From Kalaharituber pfeilii (Eukaryota > Ascomycota > Pezizomycetes > Pezizales > Pezizaceae): 64,000 nt of DNA. The stretch spans positions 1 through 64,000 of the forward strand of contig WHUZ01000037.1 of NCBI GenBank assembly GCA_015179045.1. The letters run 5' to 3'. The notes under the pieces are model-generated. The model searched no databases, was not told the DNA's origin, and was given only the letters and a program-made list of their open reading frames with translations. Below are positions 22,847 through 33,923 of this stretch, one piece after another. Each line of letters starts with the position of its first letter. Within the stretch, counting starts at the first letter, position 1. The position numbers were made by a program, and so were the translations under genes.

Positions 22847-23961
22847 GATCTATGGGAATTGTCGCTGTCACCCCCCTTCAATAGTGTAGGTAGCAATCAA
22901 GGGACCTCCATAGTCATGTACTTAGAAAGCAACCCAAGCTGCAGTAAATAATAGTTAGCATTTCACATTCTTGAAACGAACTCGCGATTGACCTGGATGA
23001 GTATGAACAAGCGATTGTATTACACCTCTTCCCAAAGAGATCCATAATTGACAAAAGCCAGGAGGCTCAATCCCTCCCTCACGCAACCCCCACCCAAAAA
23101 ACTGCAGGACCTCTACTTATGATTCGCGGGGAGTAGAAACAATGACATCTGTCCTATGATATTTATGTTCGGTTAGCAAAGTAATCCTTAGCTATCAGGC
23201 TTCAACAAGCTCAAGTCCAGCTGGTGGGAACAAGCTAAATGCAATATATATTGATAGTAATGACGCTGATGATAGCAAGAAAGATGCCTCCAAGCTCAAA
23301 ATACAAAGCTCTACCGTAACGTACATCCTGCTCTTGCCAAACGCTTAACTGGCTTGCTACACTGCATACAATACCTATGTATAATATTATTATTCCTCTA
23401 CAAAGGGCAACTGCTTACGTTGCAACCTTTACTCCATCAATCAATATTAACTAGTATTAGGAACATGATAGGCTTGGCTATCATTGAGTAATAACAGTGT
23501 CAGCAAGGCAACTACCAGTTTTTGTGCTCTAAAGTCTTCTGCTAGGAGATTACAGGAAGACAACAGCTGTAGGGGTTGGTGAATAGGATAGTGAATATCT
23601 AGATGTAAAGGAAGTCTATATATCCATAAAATAGAAAGAGAAGAGCTTGAGTAGAACAAGTGGAGTATCGATCTATGTACGCGCCTTGAATGTATACATT
23701 ATGAGACTAGTGGTTGTTTGAATCTCAAACATATTGGAACTGAAACTGGGAACTGAGGAATGTGCAGTCCGTAGGGAGGTAGCAGTTATGGGGTCTTGGT
23801 ATGAGTCTTTCTTATAAGTCTCTAAACGGTATAGCTAGAGTAATCCATATTTAGCCTTGTCCTCATCCGTACCTTAAATTCCCAACAGCCGGGACCTCTA
23901 TGGGCAGGCCAGGCTAGACTGCCCGCAAGGCCGCGCTTCCAGGGGTGTCTACAAGGGAACT
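22847..23961. other. Intergenic
   Basis: No gene, RNA gene or element recognised. Confidence 0.45.
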
Positions 23962-24050
23962 GTACTAGTCTTCTTTTTTTTTTTTTTTTTTTTTTTTTAT
24001 ATCATTAATCGCTTACCGCCCGTTGGGCTATGGCGATGGTACTAGTCTTC
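23962..24050 (-). mobile_element. Hairpin-tailed micro-retroposon, family A, copy A4
   Basis: The insert at 23974-24038 (65 bp, minus orientation, long T run) is flanked by a perfect 12-bp duplication, GTACTAGTCTTC, at 23962-23973 and 24039-24050. The outer stem is ATCGC/GCGAT, a compensated change relative to CTCGC/GCGAG in copy A1. Confidence 0.8.
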
Positions 24051-24950
24051 AGAAGTTCAGACAGCATGTCAGACTTCTAAGTGAGAGGCGAGGTACGTTA
24101 TTCAATTTCAAGTTATCTACATGTATGGAAGCTACAACGCGAGCAATGACAATTTTATTAAGGGAGGAAAAAAAAAAAAGGAAGACACAGGAGGCTAATA
24201 TGGAGCCCTTGAGGGCACCTGTTGGGCCTGCAGCCCAATTACATCTGGCATTTCCTGTGATAGTTGATTGACTATGAAATCATTTTGACCTGGGCCCGCT
24301 GATTTGTCTGATGCTCTTCAAACTCTACACCAGTCAATGTCCGCTGCCTTGCCGGACCATTTGTTTTTTTCCACCTCAAAGAAGGTTCAACAGTAGCAGG
24401 TACAAACTTTTAATGAAGATTGGGCTGCCACTCATGGAGAAACTGTTGTACAAACTGCTTTGCCATTCGCTGATGTAATCGCACATACATATCGTTCTGA
24501 GTCTTCTGAAGGACGGAGTTTGCTGAAATGATTGCTCCTCTACAAGCGAATTTAACAGGAGATCATGGCAAGCATTAACAATTGGGCCATGGAATTGCAA
24601 GAAGTGGTGGCACTCGTGCTAGGGCTGGTGCTTGTGCAAGGACTGATGCTGGTACTGGTACGGGGAATCGTGTCTCTAAAATATGCAAAGTAGCCATACT
24701 GCTGCGTTTCAAATGTAGGTGGATAAGGTATGAGCGAGTCAGATATGAGTGAAGAAGCAGACATTTTCATTGGCCTTATAGACCACGTACCCTCTCACTG
24801 ATAAGCCTGACATGCCATCAGAAGATGGGTGCAGTCCCATTAGACACCCCAGCAAGCGTGGCCTTGCGGACAGTCCAGTCTGCCCTGCCTGGAGAGGTCC
24901 AGTTAATTGAGCCCAGCCAGTACCCTATAACAAAATCGCAGTCAAGTGGC
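24051..24950. other. Intergenic
   Basis: No gene supported. A GCTGGT/GGTGCT low-complexity stretch lies at about 24600-24665. Confidence 0.4.
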
Positions 24951-26112
24951 GCCGGCAGTAGTGAGCGGCACGAGCCGAGCCAGCTCGAGCTCAAACGAGC
25001 CAAGATGATGCTAGTGTTTTTCTTGACAGCTCGCTAAAATGCTTAGCCAGTGCAAGGTGTTGAGCTTTGGGTAGAAAGAGATGATTGTTATTCCTTCGTA
25101 GAGAGAGTAGCCAAAGTAATACACCTATATACATAGAGCATGAGGTTGCTCTCGGGCCCTTACCACCCTTTATCACGGACCTCTCTGATATCCGACACCT
25201 CCGACACTCCGACATTACTGTAGATCTCTAACACACCCCCTCAACCGAAATGCTCTAGCCAAACACAAGACGTAATACAGAACTGTTGACCTCGATAAAA
25301 ACCTTTCCAGTGCGAAAACCCTGTGGGACAAAAACGCATCGTGGTAGGGAAAAAGAGTGTTCAACACAGACAAGACAGACAAGACAGACAAGACAGACAA
25401 GACAGACAGAAAGACAAACAGCTCCACTCAACTAGAGTGGACTCATCACCTCACTGAGGTGGGACTTACTACTTGACCCAAGTAGGCGACTTGTTCAACT
25501 AGAACAGTCTCATCACTTCACAGAAGTGGGACGTATGTACTACCCGACCCGAGTAGACAGGCTCAACTAGAGCACACTGCTTCGCTCAACTAGAGCATGT
25601 GCAGACACATCATCACTTCACTGAAGTGGAAACATAGACAGATGAATTCTGAGTGCGACGACGACTGCGACTGTAATGGTAATGCGACTTGAATGCGGCT
25701 TGGCTATATGGCACTATCCGGGCTCATAACCTGTTGAGCTTTGGGTAGAAAGAGATGATTGTTATTCCTTCGTAGAGAGAGTAGCCAAAGTAATACACCT
25801 ATATACATAGAGCATGAGGTTGCTCTCGGGCCCTTACCACCCTTTATCACGGACCTCTCTGATATCCGACACCTCCGACACTCCGACATTACTGTAGATC
25901 TCTAACACAAGGTTTCATAAACTGTAAATACCTAATATAGTAATAATTAGAGACTTGGAGCTCATTCTGACCTACCAACAACTTCGAAATACACAATTTA
26001 GCTGATAGTAGTGAGAAAGATGAAAATTTAGCTTAGTTTAGTTTAGTTTGTCAATATTATGTATATAATCAATCCAGGCTCGAGCTAGCTCGTGCCGCTT
26101 ACTAGCCGGCAG
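24951..26112. mobile_element. hAT-type MITE, copy 1, split by an LTR element
   Basis: The element is 24959-26104. Ends are TAGTGAGCGGCACGAGC and GCTCGTGCCGCTTACTA, flanked by the perfect 8-bp duplication GCCGGCAG (24951-24958 and 26105-26112), as for hAT-class transposons. No transposase gene is inside. The interior matches the copy at 48397-48749 in opposite orientation, except for the 850-bp LTR element at 25058-25907. Confidence 0.8.
25058..25907 (-). mobile_element. Miniature copia-type LTR retrotransposon (TRIM-like)
   Basis: Two near-identical 176-bp LTRs (25058-25233 and 25732-25907, TG..CA ends) are flanked by the 5-bp duplication CAAGG (25053-25057 and 25908-25912). Read on the minus strand, the 5' LTR (25732-25907) is followed by GGTTATGAGCCC. 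This is complementary to the anticodon stem-loop of eukaryotic initiator tRNA-Met, the half-tRNA priming known for Drosophila copia. TTGAGGGGGTG precedes the 3' LTR as the polypurine tract. The 498-bp interior has no gag or pol, only short repeats (ACAGACAAG units near 25370-25405; CTCAACTAGAG and TCACTTCACTGAAGTGG motifs). It must rely on a copia element elsewhere. Confidence 0.85.
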
Positions 26113-28700
26113 TTACAGTCGTATATTCCATACCATGTTTAGACTTCATACTCTCTGCCATAAAACTCGATTTCTAGTTGAGCCTTAGGCTCAATAGCAA
26201 TGGCTAAGCATATTTAATTATGGTACTTAAAATGAGGGTAACATCTGATAATGCTTGGGGGCGTCGTGCTGCACTGCAATACAAGTTATTCCGAAGGGAA
26301 AACACGATGTATTGATCAAGTCTATAGAGTAAACGAACAATTGAAAGAAACACGCCTATACATGAATGCAGATATACACAGGGCATGTAATACAAACAAT
26401 ATAAGCGGAATATCAAGTGTAATAAGAAGTAGCAGAGATAGGTTACGGGACTATATGAACAACGGGTGACTTGTTTCAACAAGTTCTTAATTACACTCGG
26501 CCAGAAGGACGATGGTGAGTACATTTGTAAGCAACGCAAGTATGGCCAAAGTTACTCTGATTCAAGGACGGAGAGCGGTCTCCAAGACGGAGAGTCTATG
26601 TGTATGCACATTTTATGCACATCGCTATCACCTTACTCCCCAACAGTACGACGTACCTCTCGCTAACCCCAGCAAGTCGCCCTGCCATGGCGAACAGCCG
26701 CATGCGGGGTCACGTGACAAAAAAAAAAAAAAAAAAACCCCCAGCAAGTCCGCGGGAAGAGCGGCGGGGAGGGGACGATATTTCCGTATGTAGAGTAGGA
26801 GGGGGAAGTAGGCAGATATGCTTTCTTTCTTTTTTTAATGCCATGGCTATTGTACCATTCTAAAAACATATAAAAATATACAATAATTTATTGGTTTAAG
26901 CGCTAAATCCGTGGTGGCAAGGTGACATGTACGACGATTGTTAAACACGATTTTTGAGCATAATATTATTAAGCATACATAGTATTATCAAGAGAAATAT
27001 GTGTGCTGGGACTGACAAACAAAAAGTGCCCGTCTTGTCCTAACGTAACGTTAAGTCTCTCAGGGTAACCCATACCATCTATTTCCAACACTGCCCGAGC
27101 TCTTGGGTAATGGGTATTGTAGACTAGGTATGTGTTTAAGAAGAGCGACAAAAGGTGCTTGATTTTCTTACATTCAGAGAATGTGCACATATCTATCTGT
27201 CCAGTCCCCTTATGCGTTATTTTCTTACGTACCATAGTTATCAAACCTATTCTTGTATATGCCTGTGTATTGCCTCAGCTTCCCCACAACGCGGGTTGAT
27301 GCATGCATGTGAGATATGTGTTGCTTACAGTGTTATTTAGGCAACTGCATTATATACATATGTATGTACTCAATCACGACCGTGAGCTGAGTCACTTTCC
27401 GTACTCTACATTCCTAGAATTCCTACATACCGGGACCGTCTGTATAACTATGCCATATATACCTTCATAGACTAACCACTCGAAGAGGCATGAATACTTA
27501 CAACTAAACCTATCGTACTTTAAAGCCATGGTGAAGCATATACATTAACAGTGGAATCTAGATACAAGCATGTCGGATTCAACTAGATATATTAACAGAA
27601 AGACATGGTACTGATAATGACTCAAGGCCGGAAACTGGAGGCCGGACAGGTGTATGTAATAAAGCGGCAAATAGGCAGCAAACCAAGCAGTATGAAGTAA
27701 TATAACTCCGGAGCAAAAATTAACATATTCTCCCACGCAATATTTTCTAACATTTGGGTACCTCATAGAGAGTGCGGAAGTTAATCCCACATGTTGAGCC
27801 ACACAAAGGCTATAATTTGAGCCCATTCAACAGCTATTTGGGCGCTTCCGTCTTATATGTGTTGACACCTGTCATAGTCGGGAGGCTGTTCAAGATCGCC
27901 GTGTCATATTCGATACCTTCGTCAAATGGAGCAACCCCATCGATGTGGAGATGGTTCATCGGGGCCAAAGATGGAATTAGTGAGGTGTCGGCGGAGTGGC
28001 AACGATGATGGTGGGTGGCAGTTGATGGCGAACCAGATGGTATTGAACTTCTTTCTGTCTTTTTATTTTCTTCGCTTTGCCTCTCTCGTGTGCCTGGAGA
28101 CAGAGTCCGCATCGGTTTCTGACTGTGCCTCTATGACGAATAAGTTCCACTGAGGAAAGAAGGGCGGTTGTTGGCACGTAGTTATACTCTCATCAAACGG
28201 CCAAAAGCCTCATCTCTTTAGCCTTGGGATTAGTGGGTGCTAGTCTGGCTTGGCTTAGAGTATGCCGCTCTCATTCGCTTGGCTGATTCACAAGCATCAG
28301 TACATTTAAGGTACCTCGATTTCAGATCCCGACTGTCGTCCTCTTGTATGATTGAGATGCATTGTAATCCCGAATGCGGAAAGCAGGAGAGGCTGGCATG
28401 TGCAGTGCATTCAAGGAGACTGCTTCATGCTCGAAGGGGGGAAGGCACATTCGAAGGAAATGCCATTGTAATCGTGTCAGGATGTAATTGTGTTACTATA
28501 CTGTCAAGTGCCTATCAGCCTCACCTGTAAGGGAAGCCTCAGATCAGCATGGAGCATATTGGATGCATACCGCTTAAGTTAGACTGTGCATTGCATCTGC
28601 ACCCCGTACCGCGTTGTCCGCCTAACGGCACGGCGGACTGGCTAGACCGACCGATATACTCGGCAAAAGCGAGAAGCCGGGCGGACCTACATCGAGAATA
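26113..28700. other. Intergenic
   Basis: No gene supported. A minus-strand frame ending at 27834 contains NHLHIDGVAPFDEGIEYDT. This faintly resembles THHIHTNMATAFGEDTEYDS at the 3' end of the protease pseudogene, so it may be a scrap of a related gene. One micro-retroposon lies inside. Confidence 0.35.
26667..26750 (+). mobile_element. Hairpin-tailed micro-retroposon, family B, copy B1
   Basis: The insert at 26679-26738 (60 bp) is GCCCTGC..GCGGGGT hairpin sequence, then CACGTGAC and an A tail. It is flanked by the perfect 12-bp duplication CCCCAGCAAGTC at 26667-26678 and 26739-26750. The sequence differs from family A but the build is the same. Confidence 0.75.
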
Positions 28701-28704
28701 CATT

Positions 28705-29520
28705 GACAAATAAGAATCTTAATCTCAAGATGAGAGCAAGGCATAAGAGCTGCAGGCGTACTCTACTCACCAGCGAACGACTTCTAAGAGTTTAAACCGG
28801 ACTACGCTTGGTCATCCAGTTTATGAGACTACGGCACAGGGCAGCAGGTGATACGTGCGCAGCCTTGCCTGAATTTAATGCGCCATGGCCTCTGAGCGCT
28901 GTACCGGCGGTCTGGTGAGGGCTGCACGTCCGTCGTCGGGGGTGTAAACGAGTGTTGGCGGGGGTGGCTATGCAGCCGGTACCATATGTACCCCCTATGC
29001 ATTCCCGCTCCCTCTCTTGTCAAATAATCCCTGGAACCTACTTGATTCTCCCGGAATTATCCATTTACTCATCCTATTTGTAATTACGACAGTGTAGTTC
29101 CATTCTACATATCGCGAGTTGGTAATGTCACAGACGTGGTGGTAATTGCTACTCTCGCTCGACAGACATTACGCAGCTGCAACGAGTCATGCTCACATTG
29201 GTGGAAGAAATCTAAGCAAAGAAATGACAAAATCTATACTGAGGCATGATATCAGCCATCTAGGTATATGGCAAAGTTTAATAAATTAATGTCTTTTATT
29301 TTTCCATTCTATATTCTTAAGCCCGATTACCAATTCATAGTAGGCTGTCTCCTGAACCTAATGGGTGTTATGTTGCACACCCGGAATGAGTGCAGTATGT
29401 GGGCTGTGCGCCTTAGCTGAACTGCACATAACCCAGCCCCCTGTCTGCCTTCCAGTGGCGCAACCAACGGCATGCGCTTGCAACGACACCGAGACAAATA
29501 CAAGTACAAACCATACATAG
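28705..29520 (-). repeat. Segmental duplication, left part (inverted copy of 44457-45393)
   Basis: The reverse complement matches 44.6-45.4 kb nearly base for base, including a 64-codon frame present in both (28829-29023 and 45072-45266). The remaining piece of the unit is at 31098-31216; two Harbinger-like elements separate them. No terminal repeats were found, so the unit may be a fragment of a larger element. Its outer flank carries a helicase motif. Confidence 0.8.
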
Positions 29521-30309
29521 TAGGCGGATTTTGCAAAGTCCGGTTATTGAAATTCGGTTATTTTCCGGGTAACGATTAGTCATGATAACCGAACCAAAAA
29601 ACGGCCCAGATTTTGCAACGTACCTAGGTTATTTCTGCGGTTATTTTTTCGGTTATTTTCCACGCATAACTGCACGCATATTCCACGCATACCGTACGCA
29701 TATTCGACCTATGGCGATAACCTCGCGCCGCAAGACCACTTTAGCTGTCGCATCTGCGGCAGCCTTTGTACTTCAAACTGTTGAAGCAAGATTCTCATTG
29801 TACTATGAGGATCTCGGAGGTCCTTCCCAATTTGTTCTTTCAGTAACATTCTGATTTTTTGCCAAAACGCTCCTTTCTTGCCTTTGACATGCTCCGCTTG
29901 GTATTCAATGCATAAGCGGACTAGATGAAGCTTTTCTTCATCATTCAGTCGAGTACGTAAGTTGTCTGCAGGTGCTGGTGATTGGCTTTGAGGTGCCGGA
30001 GATTGAGTTTGCGGTAAGGACGATGTTGCACGACCACGCCCACGGGATGTTAAAATTGTAGGCGCAGGTGATAGAGAAGGGGTTTGAGAAGACATTTGAG
30101 CAAGTAAAAAATATCAAGATACTTTGGTGTTGATGTAAAGTCCTTAAGCGCACTTTGTGTTTAACCGAATTTATTCTGTTACATAACCGGAAAATTGCCA
30201 GAAATTCGGTTAACTCAGCCACAAACAACCCGTTGCTACAGCAACATTGATTAATAATAACCGGAAAATAACCGAATATGAGTTAACCGGACTTTGCAAA
30301 ATCCGCCTA
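29521..30309. mobile_element. Non-autonomous Harbinger-like transposon H1
   Basis: Perfect 26-bp terminal inverted repeats at 29521-29546 and 30284-30309 (start TAGGCGGATTTTGCAAAG), extended imperfectly to about 60 bp by TTCGGTTATTTTCCGG repeats. Flanks TAGTA and TAATA suggest duplication of a TAATA target. It carries a single gene for a Myb/SANT-like protein on the minus strand. That is typical of the accessory ORF of PIF/Harbinger elements; the transposase gene is missing. Confidence 0.75.
29709..30095 (-). CDS. Myb/SANT-like DNA-binding protein of Harbinger-like element
   Basis: 128 aa: a Ser/Pro/Gln-rich N-terminus, then TRLNDEEKLHLVRLCIEYQ and FWQKIRMLLKEQIGKDLRDP, a trihelix/Myb-SANT-like fold seen in Harbinger accessory proteins that bring the transposase to the ends. 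The same motif (TRLTEEERLILVRLCLEYQ) is in the element at 33924-35737. The C-terminal 30 residues may be read-through of decayed sequence. It is inside element H1 and is not a host gene. Confidence 0.6.
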   Translation of the reverse strand: MSSQTPSLSPAPTILTSRGRGRATSSLPQTQSPAPQSQSPAPADNLRTRLNDEEKLHLVRLCIEYQAEHVKGKKGAFWQKIRMLLKEQIGKDLRDPHSTMRILLQQFEVQRLPQMRQLKWSCGARLSP

Positions 30310-30312
30310 ATA

Positions 30313-31093
30313 GTGGTGGTCATCAATTATCTACGGTAAGGTAAGTAGAACATTCGTACATTTTCCGTGTCTTGGCAACAACGCTCATTCGCTATGTTCC
30401 GCCCTGAAATGTACGGCAAGGTACGTTATCACCGTACATTTCTGAAAAATCTACGGCACGAAATAGTCCCGTACTTTTTGGAAAACCACGTACCTTACCG
30501 TAGATTTGCCTCAAACCGCCCCCACTCAACGCAACCCCACACCGCACTGCACTGCACCACACCGCACAGCACCGCACGAGAAGATCTACTAGCTGCCAAA
30601 TGGAGATTCTTTGCATCCGAAAAATAGCAAGATGCTGAATCTGGATATTTATTAACCAGATTTGATAGAATATTTGAGTCTTGCCTTCCAGCAGAGTTTT
30701 TGCCATGGTTGAAATATCGATTAGCTGCAATATTATCACTCCTATCTATTAGCTCCTGAAGCTCCTCTAAGTCCTCCTCTTCTTCCTCTGAACTGTACTC
30801 TGAGTCAAACTCCGAGCCTAAATCATACTCCATTGCTGTCATCAAAACATCGATTTCAGCATCTATTTTCTTCTGTATTGATGCTTTTTGGCTTATACGA
30901 GGCATTGCGATTCTGTGATTGTGTTGATATGCGAGGTAGGGGTGAATGAGACTACAATTACAGAGTGGAAGCCTTAGTTTTTTTGCGTTTTGGACCGGTC
31001 ATCAATTGCCGGCCGCAAATGGCTAGACGTACAGGGATATGGAATGTACGAATGTTCCACCTTACCGTACCGTAGATAATTGATGACCACCGC
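30313..31093. mobile_element. Non-autonomous Harbinger-like transposon H2, copy 1
   Basis: The ends share GGTGGTCATCAATTATCTAC, and subterminal TACGGTAAGG motifs repeat. TAATA lies on both sides, and the uninterrupted TAATA is present in the duplicate at 44.57 kb, so the insertion site is directly visible. It contains a truncated transposase frame on the minus strand. A second, truncated copy is at 52040-52566. Confidence 0.75.
30495..30905 (-). pseudogene. N-terminal fragment of a Harbinger-like transposase
   Basis: It begins MPRISQKASIQKKIDAEIDV, then an acidic stretch (SSEEEEEDLEELQELI) and NRYFNHGKNSAGRQDSNILS. The copy at 52 kb continues FLAIFRMQRASFW, which resembles the start of DDE transposases of PIF/Harbinger. 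No catalytic DDE region follows: after about 100 codons the frame runs into GCACCGCACTGCA-type repeats. A deleted, non-functional gene. Confidence 0.55.
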
Positions 31094-31097
31094 TAAT

Positions 31098-31216
31098 ACA
31101 AACTGTTTTGCGAATTCACATCGGAAGAGGTTATGTTGTAATTCCGTGACAACCTCTCCTGATAAGCAATGATTTTTGCCATTAGCCGACAGCCCCCACA
31201 AAAGCATAATTATTGC
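31098..31216 (-). repeat. Segmental duplication, right part (matches 44457-44575)
   Basis: The reverse complement of this piece continues the duplication at 28705-29520. Homology stops at the ATAATTATGCTTTTGTGGGG boundary on both copies. Confidence 0.75.
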
Positions 31217-31279
31217 ATTTATGATATCATAGGGCAAGGATGCAGGAGCAGGGGACGCACGCACACAAGATTACTCGTG

Positions 31280-31456
31280 CGCCAGCCCAGTGGCCGTCAT
31301 AACTTCGGGGCGGTGCAGCTGTATCATAGCGCTCCCAGCGCTGATGCTCTCTATGTTGCGCTCTCAAGAGTTGAACCCTTGAGCGGAACACATGTTGCAA
31401 CAACCCGGGCATCTAGCCAGACTACCGGGCATCGCATAGCTCTAGTTCCCTTGTAA
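31280..31456 (+). pseudogene. PIF1/Helitron-type helicase motif relic
   Basis: The frame contains ADALYVALSRVEPLSGTHVA. YVALSRV is the conserved last motif of PIF1-family helicases, including the Helitron Rep-helicase. The rest of the helicase is not found on either side. It directly borders the duplicated segment, so the segment could derive from a Helitron; this is an inference from one motif. Confidence 0.4.
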
Positions 31457-32036
31457 CTACACCTGCTACAAAATCTAGTGCCAGCACGGGCAGCAAGGGT
31501 TAACGTGTAGAGTACAGGTGCTACTGACCATGCTGCTGAGCTGCTGTTGGCGATGCTGCAGCACATCGCACTCATCCTCACTGTTACGGGTTCACCGCGA
31601 CCGTAGTGTGGGCGGCCGGTGGAGCGCGTGAAAAGCGAAAAATGCAAGCGCATACGAAATGCGCATATGCGACGTAAGCGACATGCGACAGCCGGAAAGG
31701 CGCCGCAGTCGCATAATGAGCGCTATATGAGCTACGCAGGGGACTAGCGAGTATCGCTAGTCAAGTGTCTTTTTGGCCTGGCGGACGGTAACTCTCTGCG
31801 TTTACCACCTCTGTAACACTCACACTGACCAAGGGACATCGCACCTACGTGCTGCACCAGCGTGTCGGGGCCTTTATTTTTTTTTTCCCTCCCGCTTTTA
31901 ATATCATGGTGCCCTGATTATGACGAAATTGATAACAAAAGGGATAAAAACATCCACAACATCAAAATCACAATATCCTAATAACATGCCAACAGGAAAT
32001 ATCAAAAAGCTCGCGTGTCACCTCTCTGCCCTAGTC
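31457..32036. other. Intergenic
   Basis: No gene supported. It includes a 9-bp-arm palindrome at 31742-31762 (GACTAGCGA/TCGCTAGTC, 3-nt loop) and a T run near 31876. Confidence 0.4.
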
Positions 32037-32561
32037 TCATAACCAGTTTCTACTCACCACCCAGTGGGTCCGGTTCGCCGTTCTTTCGTGCCGAAGCTTT
32101 CTTGTCGCACCTTTTCTTCCACTCCTCGCGCCTGGACCTGAGCTGTTCTGTTTCTTTCCTCTTGCATTCGGAACCACCGGCATTCTGAAATATCTGTCTT
32201 CCCAAGCTTTGGCCTCCATGAAAAGGTTTTCTCGAATGCCCCCCAGTGTTCCCGTTAACCTGCCCAGCATCTTGAGTGGCCGGTAGCTCAAGTCCAGCCT
32301 GTTTCTCTCCTCCGCTCTTCGCTGCTTGGCCATCGTCCGCATGCCTGTCCCTGTTGCCACCTTCTTCTAGTATGGGGGATAGTGTCCACTTCGTGCCGCC
32401 TTGTCTACTTCCTTATTGCCTTTCAGTCCCTTCGCCGCCCTTTTCCCCCATGCCATTCTGCATGTATTGCTCACCCAATTCAGTGTCGCCCCCTCTCGCA
32501 CCGGGACTTGTAGCTGCAACATTGCTGAATTAGAGTTATCTAGTAGCTGGATCCCATCCAA
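32037..32561 (-). pseudogene. LINE ORF2 C-terminal fragment (RNase H and finger region)
   Basis: The minus strand holds two overlapping frames. LNWVSNTCRM..GLKGNKEVDKAARSG resembles the end of a LINE-encoded RNase H (GxxGNxxAD motif). EERNRLDLSYRPLKMLGRL resembles AQERNRLGSSVRTLAGLL in the LINE copy at 40578. A finger-like stretch follows in a shifted frame. Frameshifted and truncated, so dead. Confidence 0.55.
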
Positions 32562-32658
32562 TTACAAGCTATTTTCAGTCTCCTAATTCTATGTCCCCTG
32601 CGAATTTGGATGTTCCCCTCATTGGCAATGTAGTTCTCTGCAGAATTGAGGTTATAAT

Positions 32659-32683
32659 TCCTTTGTAGTATAGTGGTATTGGG
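32659..32683 (+). other. tRNA-Asp-like 5' half
   Basis: TCCTTTGTAGTATAGTGG resembles the acceptor strand and D arm of fungal tRNA-Asp, but the anticodon arm and the B box do not follow. Either a tRNA fragment or the A box of a tRNA-derived SINE; chance is possible. Confidence 0.25.
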
Positions 32684-32869
32684 GGTTGCAACTCGTTTTT
32701 ATTTTCTTCGCATAAATCCTGTTGCCCCTTCGAGTGAGACTACCCTAGCACACTCTTTCCAATGACCGTGCAGTTCGTACTTCTACTTCTTTATTTAATG
32801 TCAATAATTGTACGCTGTCCCACGAGCTATGACAAGGAAATACAAATGTAAATACAACTGTGACTCACT

Positions 32870-33035
32870 ATCCAGGAAAATGACTCTCCATATCCCAGTA
32901 GTATCTCCTTCCTTCTCAGCAAACAAACTCCAGTAATCTTTACCATCTACCCATTTGCAGTCTTCAACCAATTCTGGATGTTCCCTATCCTTTTCCTGCG
33001 GACTATTCCATGTATCACAATCACTTGAACAGTCG
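32870..33035 (-). mobile_element. LINE fragment related to 41425-41650
   Basis: Shares AGTATCTCCTTC.TTCTCAGCA, TTC.GG.GTTCCCTA and CTATTCCATGTA-like blocks in the same order with the LINE piece at 41.4-41.65 kb. Short and mutated. Confidence 0.4.
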
Positions 33036-33923
33036 TATCTCTGAGGCTTGGGATTCAGGTGGCAGCTTGCATTTTCAGAAAATGTATCTGCACACTGAGA
33101 GCTTTTATGTCAGTTTTGCAGGTGGAGACATTACTGCCGCTTCCAAGCGCTTGTCCTGTCATGGTGGTTGCCGCTGACAACTTTACGGTCAGTAACGATA
33201 CTCAGCAACTGATCTCATGTCCAGACTCTCTCAGCCAGTACCGGCAGGTGAGAAACCGAAGGCTGTCATTACCCAACAACTTCCTCCCACTATGATCGAA
33301 TAGCATAATCCCCATCATCTTTTTTTTTTTTTCAAAAATCGCGTCGCCGGTGTCTTGCCGGACCCTTGTGCAACATCTTATTGTTGTGTGCAACACCCCT
33401 GTCCAGAAATGTACATTCGCTATCCCTTGTGGTTCGCCACCGCCCCAAGAAGAGTATTAACCCACAGCGAAGCGAGTGGGGAGCATGTGTGAAGCAGTCA
33501 GTTTAAACTCGTACAGTAGCAGAGCACTACCAAAGATATACCCTGAGCGAAGTAGTAGAATACTTTCCCAGTTTTCCTCAACCCTCGCGGTCGCCTGGTG
33601 ATCACGTACCGGAACCAGTATTTGTTTTTCCTATTTCCACAGAATGCCAGTACCAGCACGGGCCATAGAAAATATAATTATTGGGCTCATGTAGTTAGTC
33701 CTAGCGGTCCAATATAATGTGGGCTCATACTTACGGTATGTACCACGTGCACATCTGCGCAGACTCAGTAGAGGTACTCTGCACACGATATTGCCAAGAT
33801 GCTAAAAAGGGAAGTCAATAATGCCAAGATACCCGATAGGGTAAGGTACCAGATAGATTATGATTCCCCACAAACTGCAGCAAGGGATATCATCTCTCCT
33901 CTCGAAGTACGGTCGGTGAAATT
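33036..33923. other. Intergenic
   Basis: A plus-strand frame at 33115-33246 (ETLLPLPSACPVMVVAADNF) is bordered by a plausible TTTGCAG acceptor and a CAG|GTGAGA donor. It might be a stray exon, but no partner exons were found. Confidence 0.3.

Noticed and set aside
25370..25640. Possible CRISPR-like array (repeated ACAGACAAG and ACTAGAG motifs)
   Set aside because: Short simple repeats without regular spacers, lying inside an LTR element of a eukaryote.
30500..30580. GCACCGCACTGCA-type repeats as a coding tail
   Set aside because: Simple repeats within element H2; the frame there is an artefact.
31742..31762. Palindrome as a Helitron 3' hairpin
   Set aside because: No CTRR terminus at the expected distance after the hairpin, so it was not called as an element end.
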